This document shows positions 14,681 through 20,526 of a stretch of DNA of 20,526 nucleotides, one piece after another. The notes beneath the pieces are model-generated. The model was not told the origin of the DNA, made no database searches, and saw nothing but the letters and a program-made list of their open reading frames with translations. The stretch's first letter is position 1. Every line of letters starts with the position of its first letter. Made by a program: the position numbers and the translations under genes. Origin of the DNA: a bacterium UBP15_UBA6099 (GTDB lineage Bacteria; UBP15; UBA6099); NCBI GenBank assembly GCA_002435745.1, contig DIWT01000016.1:1-20526 (forward strand), written 5' to 3'.

Positions 14681-16192
14681 TTACTCGGCGGGCGATTCCG
14701 ACGGGTCCGATTCCGTTGCGGCGGCCCCTGCGACAGCCGGCCTCAGAAGCGGGAAAAGGATGACGTCCCTTATCGACGCGGAGTCGGTGAGAATCATTAT
14801 GAGGCGGTCGATGCCGATGCCAAGCCCGCCCGTCGGCGGCATCCCGAACTGGAGCGCGCGGACGAAGTCGCGGTCGATGGAGTGAGCTTCGGCGTCGCCG
14901 GCGTCCCTGAGCGCCTGTTGTTTCTCGAACCTTCTCATCTGTTCCATCGGGTCGGCAAGCTCGGAGAACGCGTTTGCTATCTCAAAATTGCAAATGAAGA
15001 GTTCGAACCGCTCGGTCAGTTCCGGGTCGTCGTCGCGCTGCATGGCGAGCGGAGAAATTTCCGTCGGGTAATCGTAAACGAAAGTGGGTTGAACAAGGCG
15101 AGGCTCGACCAGTTCGCCGAAAAGTTTGTCCATGAGCGCGCCGCTGTTCGAATCGGGATCGACGTCGATTCCGCGCCGTTTGCACACGGCGGCGAGTTCG
15201 TCGCGGGACATTCCGGGAGCGATGTCTTCGCCCGCGAACTCTTTGAACGCCTCCGTCCAGCGGATGCGTTTCCATGGCGGAGCGAGATTGATTTCGGCTC
15301 CTTGGTAAGAGAGAGTGGTCGCGCCGAGGGCGGCGACCGCTGCGGCGTATATGACCGCTTCGGTGATTTCCATCATGTCGTTGAAATCGGCGTACGCCTG
15401 ATAAAGCTCAAGCATTGTGAATTCGGGATTGTGCCGGGTGGAGATGCCCTCGTTGCGGAAGTTCCGGTTTATCTCGAAGACGCGTTCGAACCCGCCGACG
15501 ATGAGGCGCTTAAGATATAGTTCCGGAGCGACGCGCAGATAGAGGTCGATGTCGAGCGCGTTGTGATGGGTTTTGAACGGCCGGGCGGACGCTCCGCCGG
15601 GCAGAGACTGCATCATGGGCGTCTCCACCTCGATGAAGCCGCGCTCCTGTAGAAACTCCCTTATCCGGCGGATTATCTTTATGCGGGTCTCGAACACGCT
15701 CTTCACTTCCGGGTTCGAGATGAGATCGACGTATCTCTGCCTGTATCTTATTTCAACATCGGTCAGGCCGTGCCATTTTTCAGGAAGCGGATGGAGACAT
15801 TTGGCAAGCAGTTGAATGGTTTCAGCGATAATGGTTATTTCGCCCGTGCGGGTTTTGAAAACCTTGCCGGAAACTCCGACCATGTCGCCGAGGTCGAGCA
15901 GTTTGAACATCTCGTAGCCGCTCTCGCCGAGGTTGTCGATTTTTATGTAGACTTGGATTCTGCCGTCGCCGTCCCAGAGGTCGGCGAAGGAGGCTTTGCC
16001 CATTTTGCGGGCGGTTTTCATGCGGCCCGCCGCGAATACGACCGCGCCGGAGGATTCGAGGGCGTCGAAATCCCGGATTATTTCGGCTGAAGTGTGAGTG
16101 CGGGGGAATTTTTTCGCGTATCCGCGACCGCCCAGAGCTTCGACGGCGGCGATGCTTTCAAGTCTCTGCTTGAATTGTTCTTCCTGTTCCAT
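14681..16192 (-). CDS. lysS: Lysyl-tRNA synthetase, class II
   Basis: 503 residues from the ATG at 16192, the normal length. The N-terminal OB-fold anticodon-binding domain (GRMKTARKMGKASFADLWDG) is followed by the signature HGLTDVEIRYRQRYVDLI. Class II motifs follow: motif 1 around FLQERGFIEVETPMM, motif 2 FEINRNFRNEGISTRHNPEF (ATP binding) and motif 3 GLGIGIDRLIMILTDS. It charges tRNA-Lys in the cytoplasm. The last ~18 residues (Ala, Ser, Asp and Glu rich) are a non-conserved tail. A GTG at 16201 is the alternative start; neither has a clear ribosome binding site, and a strong hairpin at 16208-16234 sits just upstream. It follows greA by 81 nt and is probably co-transcribed from the promoter at 16806-16834. 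Confidence 0.95.
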   Translation of the reverse strand: MEQEEQFKQRLESIAAVEALGGRGYAKKFPRTHTSAEIIRDFDALESSGAVVFAAGRMKTARKMGKASFADLWDGDGRIQVYIKIDNLGESGYEMFKLLDLGDMVGVSGKVFKTRTGEITIIAETIQLLAKCLHPLPEKWHGLTDVEIRYRQRYVDLISNPEVKSVFETRIKIIRRIREFLQERGFIEVETPMMQSLPGGASARPFKTHHNALDIDLYLRVAPELYLKRLIVGGFERVFEINRNFRNEGISTRHNPEFTMLELYQAYADFNDMMEITEAVIYAAAVAALGATTLSYQGAEINLAPPWKRIRWTEAFKEFAGEDIAPGMSRDELAAVCKRRGIDVDPDSNSGALMDKLFGELVEPRLVQPTFVYDYPTEISPLAMQRDDDPELTERFELFICNFEIANAFSELADPMEQMRRFEKQQALRDAGDAEAHSIDRDFVRALQFGMPPTGGLGIGIDRLIMILTDSASIRDVILFPLLRPAVAGAAATESDPSESPAE

Positions 16193-16207
16193 GAATATCA
16201 CGCGCGG

Positions 16208-16234
16208 CGGCGCGGAAAACCCGAAACCGCGCCG
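16208..16234 (-). other. GC-rich hairpin just upstream of lysS
   Basis: CGGCGCGG (16208-16215) and CCGCGCCG (16227-16234) make a perfect 8-bp stem with an 11-base loop. It ends 15 bases before the lysS ATG where a ribosome binding site is expected, and none is obvious. It may lower lysS translation, or act as an RNA processing or stability element between greA and lysS. Confidence 0.4.
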
Positions 16235-16273
16235 GGTGTTTCCGACAAGCTGGAGCCGCCGTCCCGGCTTATT

Positions 16274-16759
16274 TTATTTCTTTATGTCCGCGATAAGGTA
16301 TCTTACTCGGCCTTTCGGGGTCTCCGCGTAAACGATGTCGCCCTTTTTGGCCTTCATGAGAGCGCGCCCCACCGGGCACGCGTCGGATATCTTGTTTTCC
16401 AACGGGTTCGCTTCCATCGACGACAGGATGGTGAACTCCTCAGCTTCCTTCGTCTTCAGGTTTTTCACCTTGACGCGGGAACCTATGCCCACTTTGTCCG
16501 TCGATATCTCTTTGGCGGAGAGGACCTTGCTCTTTTTGAGTATCGATTCGAGGTGCGCGATGCGGCTTTCGAGCATCTGCTGGTCTCTTTTGATTTCGTC
16601 GAGTTCGGGGTCTTCGGAAAGGACGTTGCTTTTCTGGGCGTTGGACATACGCTCGCGGATTTCGTCCCTGTGCTCGCCTTTGAGGTGCTCAAGGATTTCG
16701 AGCATCTTCTTATGGCCGTCCGGCGTCAGAACTATCAGGTCATCGCTCATTTGAGACAT
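16274..16759 (-). CDS. greA: GreA-family transcription elongation factor, atypical coiled-coil tip
   Basis: 161 residues, typical GreA/GreB length. The N-terminal coiled coil spans about residues 10-80; the C-terminal FKBP-like domain includes VGIGSRVKVKNL, EEFTILSSMEANPLENKISDACPVGRALMKAKKGDIV and a final beta hairpin. GreA inserts its coiled coil into the RNA polymerase secondary channel to trigger cleavage of backtracked RNA. In E. coli GreA the tip reads GDLKEN, with D41 and E44 holding the catalytic Mg2+. The ungapped alignment gives NVLSED here, so the Glu is kept but the Asp is Val. This may be a paralogue or an anti-GreA type factor, as Gfh1 is in Thermus. A near-perfect GGAGGAG seven bases before the ATG predicts high translation, and a strong promoter precedes it. 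Confidence 0.88.
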   Translation of the reverse strand: MSQMSDDLIVLTPDGHKKMLEILEHLKGEHRDEIRERMSNAQKSNVLSEDPELDEIKRDQQMLESRIAHLESILKKSKVLSAKEISTDKVGIGSRVKVKNLKTKEAEEFTILSSMEANPLENKISDACPVGRALMKAKKGDIVYAETPKGRVRYLIADIKK

Positions 16760-16779
16760 AAAAAAACTCCTCCCGGGCC

Positions 16780-16799
16780 GCTAAAACCCAGATTTCAGC
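16780..16799 (-). other. 5'-terminal stem-loop of the greA-lysS transcript
   Basis: On the minus strand GCTGAAA (16799-16793) pairs with TTTTAGC (16786-16780), one G-U pair included, around a 6-base loop. It coincides with the start predicted from the promoter at 16806-16834 and lies just before the GGAGGAG site. Stem-loops at the extreme 5' end are known to protect mRNA from RNase E or RppH entry; that role is inferred. Confidence 0.45.
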
Positions 16800-16802
16800 G
16801 TA

Positions 16803-17960
16803 TCAATTGTAGCGGGGGCCGCCGGGGATGTCAACGCGCAGGGCCTCCGCGACCGCCCGCGCGACTTTCTCCCCGGATATTGCGTCCATACAGTTTGGTT
16901 TGAGATTGCATTCTCTCTTATAGCAAGGCGCGCACTCGACTCTCGAAACCACCTTTGCGCCTCCCGAAAACATGTCTATCTCCGCCGGGCACGTGGGGCC
17001 GAACAAGGCCGCCGCCGGGACTCCCACTGCTGACGCCATGTGCAACGCCAGCGTGTCCCCGCATACAATTGCGTCCATCGCGGCGAGCGTCGAGGCGAAA
17101 ACTCTCAGGTCGGGAGTCGGAGGAACCATAGCCGAGTTCCCGCCTATTGCGTTTAGCGCGGCTCTCATTTTCGGCTCTTCGCCGGGGCCTCCGAGAATCA
17201 AGAGAAAAACGCCGGGAACGATTTTTTTTATTTCGCTGGCGAGCGCAGCCCATTTCTCCGGCGAGGGAGTCTTGTTTGCGAACGCGTCCCCCGCCCCGAC
17301 AACCAGACCTAAAACGCGCGTTCCCGAAGGCGCGCTCGCGCCGCGCGCAAGCTCCCGCCCCGCTCTTTTCTCCTCTTCCGTCAGCGCCAACTGCGGCGGC
17401 TCAGGAACCGACCCGCCCAGTCCGCACATCTCAAGAAGCATTTCCGCGTGCGTCCTCTTGTTCGTCCTGAATTTCAGCTCATCGGAAAGCCCCAGAGTGA
17501 AATAGTATTCCGCCTCCGGATTAAACGGATAAATCGCCCCGAGGGGAGTAATCCCCATGCCGCGTTTTTCCCGCGCCTGCAAGGCGGTCGCCAGAGCGCA
17601 TTCGGCGGGGGATTTGTCGAGCGACAGGATAATATCGAACGCGGCTGGGAAAACGCCTGACGCCGCCGCCGAACCGATGGCGGCAAGCTCGTCTATTCCC
17701 GGATTGCCTTTCAGCAATGGCAGCGCGGCGGGCGAAGTCAGCCACGTCACGCGGGCCGACGGCCGGGCGCGGCGCAGCGCGGGCAGTATGGAAGTTGTCC
17801 TCAGCACGTCGCCCAGCGCGGCTGTCTTGATTATCAGGACGCGCCCCCCTCCCCGTTCCGCTTTCTCAACCGGAGAATATTCGGGGCATCCGTCGCAGAG
17901 CCTAGCAAACGCGCAGGGTTTTTCGCTCCTGTAGTAAACGCAGTCAAGGTTAATCTTCAT
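16803..17960 (-). CDS. Glycosyltransferase family 9 (ADP-heptose:LPS heptosyltransferase-like) with N-terminal Cys cluster
   Basis: 385 residues. The GT-B fold of family 9 is visible: VLIIKTAALGDVLRTTSILPALRR (42-65) is the N-terminal signature, LGLVVGAGDAFANKTPSPEKWAAL the acceptor/donor linker strand, and DAIVCGDTLALHMASAVGVPAAALFGPT the nucleotide-sugar site. The end CAPCYKRECNLKPNCMDAI is typical of WaaQ-like heptosyltransferases. The unusual part is residues 7-27, DCVYYRSEKPCAFARLCDGC, with Cys 7, 16, 22 and 25 ahead of the catalytic domain, reminiscent of a small metal-binding module. It probably acts at the cytoplasmic face in LPS core or other surface glycan synthesis. GGAG six bases before the ATG supports the start. 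The greA promoter overlaps its 3' end. Confidence 0.88.
   Translation of the reverse strand: MKINLDCVYYRSEKPCAFARLCDGCPEYSPVEKAERGGGRVLIIKTAALGDVLRTTSILPALRRARPSARVTWLTSPAALPLLKGNPGIDELAAIGSAAASGVFPAAFDIILSLDKSPAECALATALQAREKRGMGITPLGAIYPFNPEAEYYFTLGLSDELKFRTNKRTHAEMLLEMCGLGGSVPEPPQLALTEEEKRAGRELARGASAPSGTRVLGLVVGAGDAFANKTPSPEKWAALASEIKKIVPGVFLLILGGPGEEPKMRAALNAIGGNSAMVPPTPDLRVFASTLAAMDAIVCGDTLALHMASAVGVPAAALFGPTCPAEIDMFSGGAKVVSRVECAPCYKRECNLKPNCMDAISGEKVARAVAEALRVDIPGGPRYN
16806..16834 (-). promoter_or_regulatory. Strong sigma70 promoter for greA-lysS
   Basis: On the minus strand a perfect TTGACA (16834-16829), a 17-base spacer and TACAAT (16811-16806, 5/6) lie inside the last codons of the GT9 gene. 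Transcription would start near 16799, 40 nt before the greA ATG at 16759. Confidence 0.72.
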
Positions 17961-17990
17961 GACGCTCTCCGTCTTTCATTTTATCCCGAA

Positions 17991-18009
17991 ACCGCGCGCG
18001 GCGCGCGGT
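17991..18009. repeat. GC palindrome upstream of the GT9 gene
   Basis: ACCGCGCGC and GCGCGCGGT flank a single G, a perfect 19-base near-palindrome 31 bases before the GT9 start. On the minus strand TAAAAT lies just downstream (about 17981-17986), but the -35 position falls inside the palindrome and does not match the consensus. It could be an operator over a weak promoter. Confidence 0.4.
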
Positions 18010-18052
18010 CTTCTCAAAAAATCGCCACGCCCTCTCAGCCACGCCTCCAAAT

Positions 18053-18081
18053 TTTACATTAAAAATCCTTTCTGCTATCAT
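18053..18081 (+). promoter_or_regulatory. Sigma70 promoter of the FAD-oxidase/HIT operon
   Basis: TTTACA (18053-18058, 5/6), a 17-base spacer and TATCAT (18076-18081, 5/6). The start would be near 18088, giving a leader of about 220 nt before the ATG at 18310. Confidence 0.6.
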
Positions 18082-18085
18082 TCAT

Positions 18086-18309
18086 CCCGAATCCGTCGTT
18101 AAGATTCGGGAGCGATTGTTCAGAGCGGATGAAACGCGGAACGCAAGGCGTATTTTTGCAGTGAATAGAACATACGGTTCTTTAAAAAAGGGCGCCACCC
18201 CCAAACTTGTTTGGGGGGGAGAAGCAGTTCGCCGCTATGAAAATCGCCCCGGTTCGACGGCTCTATCGTCGAATCCGGGTTCATCGGAACCGACAGCGGG
18301 AGAAACAGG
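18086..18309 (+). promoter_or_regulatory. Hairpin-rich 5' leader of the FAD-oxidase/HIT operon
   Basis: Four or five hairpins follow each other. CCCGAATC/GATTCGGG is at 18086-18110, at the predicted start. AGAAC/GTTCT at 18167-18181 is followed by TTAAAAAA. CCCCCAAAC/GTTTGGGGG is at 18198-18217. CCCGG-TTCGACG pairs with CGTCGAA-T-CCGGG at 18248-18279, and GGTTC/GAACC follows directly. A short frame MKRGTQGVFLQ (18129-18164) could be a leader peptide, though its binding site is poor. GGGAGA lies about seven bases before the real ATG. The region has no other gene. It could be an attenuator or riboswitch-like leader, or a cluster of palindromic repeats; I recognise no known riboswitch class. Confidence 0.5.
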
Positions 18310-19752
18310 ATGCGCCATTTCACCAAACCCGACGATAAAGACATAAGGTTTTTTCGCGACATAGCGGGCGATAAAAACGTCATCCGCGGCGGAGACGATA
18401 TCGAGCCTTACTCTCACGACGAGACCGAAGACTACAGGTTTGCGCCGGATGTCGTGGTGAAACCGTCGGACACCGCGCAGGTCTGCGCTGTGATGAAGCG
18501 GTGTTTCGAGCGCGGCATAGCAGTCACCCCGCGAGGCGGCGGCACCGGGTTGAGCGGGGGCGCGCTCTGCGTCTTCGGCGGCGTCTGCCTCTCCTTCGAG
18601 CGAATGAACAAAATCCTAGACATCGACACTAAAAATTTTATGGCTACGGTCCAGCCGGGCGTGGTGGTGGAAACCCTGCACAACGAGGTTGAGGCGCTCG
18701 GCCTGTTCTATCCTCCTGACCCGGCGAGCAAGGGAAGCTGCACGCTCGGAGGCAACATAGCCGAGTGCGCGGGCGGCGCGCGCGCGATGAAATACGGCAC
18801 GACCAAGGACTACGTCCTTGCGGTGGAAGCCGTTCTGCCGGACGGACGGCCTTTCCGCGCCGGGGCCAAGACCCTCAAGAACGCCACGGGTTACAACCTC
18901 GTTCAGTTGCTTATCGGCTCCGAGGGCACGCTGGCGGCGGTGACGGAGGCGACGGTAAAGCTGATACCCGCCCCGCTGGTCAGGCGCACGCTGCTGGCTC
19001 CATTCGACTCGCTCGAGACCGCCGCCGCCGCTCTCAACGAACTGTTTCTAAAGCGAGTTTCCCCGTGCGCCGTCGAATTCATGGAAAAAGAAGCGATTAA
19101 GAGCGCCGAAAGGATGCTCGAACGCTCGTTTCCGTACAGCGACTCAGAGGCGCTGCTGCTCATCGAGCTGGACGGCTCGGACGCGGACGCCGTCAACGCG
19201 GATGTCGAAAAGGCCGGAGGAATACTGCTCGAAGAGGGCGCTCTCGACGCCCTTGTCGCTGAGGCGGGCCACAGGCAGAACGAAATGTGGGACATGCGCC
19301 GCGCGGTCGGCGAGGCGGTCAAAAAAATCTCAGTTTACAAGGAAGAAGACACGGTCGTCCCCCGCGCCGCTCTCCCCGCCCTCATGCGCTCCATTAAATC
19401 CATCGCCGACCGTCACGGCTTCACCGCCATCTGCTACGGCCACGCGGGCGACGGCAATATCCACGCGAACATCATCAAGGGCGACATGGACGAACTGCGC
19501 TGGCGGCGCGACCTTCCCGCTCTCATAGCCGACATACACCGCGCCGTCGTCGGCCTCGACGGAACCATCTCCGGCGAACACGGCATCGGCTTCTCCCAAA
19601 AACAATTCATGCCTATCGCCGTTTCGCAAACCGCTCTCGAAATAATGATTTCGGTGAAGAGGGCTTTCGACCCGAAAGGAATTCTCAATCCCGGAAAAAT
19701 ATTCCCCGACGCTCCCGGCGCGGGGGCATCTCTCTCTGGAGGCGGACAATGA
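18310..19752 (+). CDS. FAD-linked oxidase, GlcD / D-lactate dehydrogenase family
   Basis: 480 residues, normal for the VAO/PCMH-type 2-hydroxyacid dehydrogenases. The FAD-binding part has PDVVVKPSDTAQV (46-58), the pyrophosphate loop TPRGGGTGLSGGA (73-85), and DPASKGSCTLGGNIAECAGG then RAMKYGTTKDYV. The C-terminal oxidase domain has CYGHAGDGNIHANI, with the His that ligates metal or substrate, and ISGEHGIGFSQK near the end. It oxidises a 2-hydroxyacid such as glycolate or D-lactate, usually passing electrons to a quinone, ETF or an Fe-S partner (GlcF type). No GlcE or GlcF gene lies in the window, so the electron partner is unknown. It is overlapped by the HIT gene (ATGA), so translation is coupled. 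The substrate cannot be named from sequence alone. Confidence 0.9.
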   Translation: MRHFTKPDDKDIRFFRDIAGDKNVIRGGDDIEPYSHDETEDYRFAPDVVVKPSDTAQVCAVMKRCFERGIAVTPRGGGTGLSGGALCVFGGVCLSFERMNKILDIDTKNFMATVQPGVVVETLHNEVEALGLFYPPDPASKGSCTLGGNIAECAGGARAMKYGTTKDYVLAVEAVLPDGRPFRAGAKTLKNATGYNLVQLLIGSEGTLAAVTEATVKLIPAPLVRRTLLAPFDSLETAAAALNELFLKRVSPCAVEFMEKEAIKSAERMLERSFPYSDSEALLLIELDGSDADAVNADVEKAGGILLEEGALDALVAEAGHRQNEMWDMRRAVGEAVKKISVYKEEDTVVPRAALPALMRSIKSIADRHGFTAICYGHAGDGNIHANIIKGDMDELRWRRDLPALIADIHRAVVGLDGTISGEHGIGFSQKQFMPIAVSQTALEIMISVKRAFDPKGILNPGKIFPDAPGAGASLSGGGQ

Positions 19753-20279
19753 AAGAAATCTGGGCCCCGTGGCGCGGGCAGTACATACTCGGCATTAAAG
19801 ACGAGCGCAAGGCGGCTTCCGCCGACCTCGACCCTTGCGTCCTCTGCTCGAAACACAAGGACAAACCTGAAAACGACCGTGACAACCTCGTCCTGTTCCG
19901 GGGCGACCGCTGCTTCGTCATGATGAATCTCTACCCGTACAACGCCGGACACCTTATGATCGTCCCCTACATGCACACCGGGGAATTTGAGAAACTTCCT
20001 TACGAAACTGTCTGCGAACTGATGTCGCTTACCCAGAAACTACTCGGCGTCTTCAACCGGGCCATGTCCCCGCACGGTTTCAATTACGGGATGAATCTGG
20101 GTCGCGTCGCGGGGGCGGGCATTATCGACCATGTCCACGCTCACATCGTCCCCCGCTGGAACGGCGACACCAATTTCATGCCTGTGCTCGCGGACACCAA
20201 AGTCATCAGCGAACATATAGAAACCACCTACGACAAGCTCCGCGCCGCTATGGCGGAAGAAGGAATGCTGAGGACGTAA
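19749..20279 (+). CDS. HIT-family hydrolase / AP4A phosphorylase-like
   Basis: 176 residues. The histidine triad HVHAH (128-132) in IIDHVHAHIVPRW is intact; the last His attacks the alpha-phosphate in these nucleotide hydrolases or transferases. MKEIWAPWRGQYI and CVLCSKHKD (30-38) near the N-terminus, with NLYPYNAGHLMIVPYMHTGEF (60-80), are typical of the bacterial FHIT/Ap4A-phosphorylase-like group, where the CxxC helps bind zinc. Likely substrates are dinucleoside polyphosphates or AMP-lysine-like adducts; the last is tempting given lysS nearby but is not supported by operon structure. The ATG overlaps the stop of the FAD-oxidase gene, so the two are co-translated. A 16-bp hairpin follows 16 bases after the stop. 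Confidence 0.92.
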   Translation: MKEIWAPWRGQYILGIKDERKAASADLDPCVLCSKHKDKPENDRDNLVLFRGDRCFVMMNLYPYNAGHLMIVPYMHTGEFEKLPYETVCELMSLTQKLLGVFNRAMSPHGFNYGMNLGRVAGAGIIDHVHAHIVPRWNGDTNFMPVLADTKVISEHIETTYDKLRAAMAEEGMLRT

Positions 20280-20295
20280 AAAGCGCCTCCGGCGG

Positions 20296-20329
20296 CCAAA
20301 GAGAAACTTTTGAAAAAGTTTCTCTTTGG
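20296..20329 (+). terminator. Perfect 16-bp hairpin after the HIT gene, terminator candidate
   Basis: CCAAAGAGAAACTTTT and AAAAGTTTCTCTTTGG are exact reverse complements separated by GA. It lies 16 bases after the stop at 20279. The 3' arm is T-rich but no separate T-run follows, so it might stop transcription poorly or serve from both sides. A smaller CGCC/GGCG stem precedes it. Confidence 0.5.
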
Positions 20330-20340
20330 AATCTCTTCAA

Positions 20341-20526
20341 AACGTTTCACTGGTCGTCGGGAGTGAATCGCTGACGCGCTTCCCTCCCGACGCCCTATGT
20401 AAAATCATTCAGAAACAGATTCCACTGAAACCCCTTTCCTAATATCTTTTCACATGATACGCGCCGAAGGCGGATGCGAAGCTCCGCCTTCGGCGCTAGC
20501 ATGAAATGTTTTGAAAGGGATTTTAA
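20341..20526. repeat. Palindromic repeat region at the right edge
   Basis: No gene lies here. CGTCGGGAG (20355-20363) pairs with CTCCCGACG (20384-20392). A perfect 14-bp stem, GCGCCGAAGGCGGA (20461-20474) with TCCGCCTTCGGCGC (20483-20496), is nested in a larger imperfect palindrome whose arms include CCCTTTC (20432-20438) and GAAAGGG (20513-20519). The nested layout looks like a REP/MITE-like element continuing beyond the window. Confidence 0.55.

Noticed and set aside
14558..16903. Long plus-strand frames (320, 106 and 269 residues) opposite lysS and greA
   Set aside because: They are antisense shadows of clearly recognised genes in GC-rich DNA, with Arg/Val/Phe-rich composition and no family pattern.
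20501..20526. ATG-started frame running off the right edge
   Set aside because: Only eight codons are visible, they lie in the arm of a palindrome and there is no binding site.

Overview
The window looks like chromosomal DNA from a Gram-negative, probably uncultured and probably anaerobic bacterium. A heptosyltransferase-type GT9 enzyme suggests a lipopolysaccharide outer membrane. Two radical-SAM proteins, two U32-type iron-sulfur proteins and a cysteine-cluster (YkgJ-type) protein suggest low-oxygen metabolism. The lineage cannot be fixed from this sequence. No transposase, integrase, phage gene or CRISPR array was seen.

Left block (1-11756), lower in GC by eye, especially 1-1570 and 10960-11366. 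Almost everything is on the minus strand. In transcription order it holds a HemW-like radical-SAM protein, a secreted three-part protein behind an unusual symmetrical promoter, a BchE-class radical-SAM protein, a U32 protein, a U32-methyltransferase fusion, a 73-residue protein, a large GT-C-like membrane protein and a second polytopic membrane protein that runs off the left edge. Three of these junctions are overlapped or nearly so (ATGA, ATGA, 8 nt), so U32, U32-methyltransferase, small protein and GT-C form one translationally coupled unit. I infer an undescribed anaerobic modification or biosynthesis pathway feeding an envelope product. A single-domain ModE-like regulator is the only plus-strand gene of the block. 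Two copies of a structured ~170-bp repeat, in the same orientation, lie at 1294-1470 and 11811-11978 and bracket this block.

Boundary (about 12050-12300): a CAT-anticodon tRNA on the minus strand, more likely tRNA-Ile2 than elongator tRNA-Met. Its 3' end faces the lower-GC block, which is the geometry of a genomic-island edge.

Right block (12321-20279), GC-rich and mostly housekeeping. The minus strand carries a GT9 glycosyltransferase, greA (with the usual catalytic Asp of the coiled-coil tip replaced by Val), lysS, a YkgJ-type cysteine-cluster protein and a secreted protein of unknown function. greA-lysS has a near-consensus promoter inside the 3' end of the GT9 gene. The plus strand carries a GlcD-type FAD oxidase overlapped by a HIT-family hydrolase, behind a good promoter and a ~220-nt leader with several hairpins. 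The last ~230 bases hold no gene but three long hairpins.
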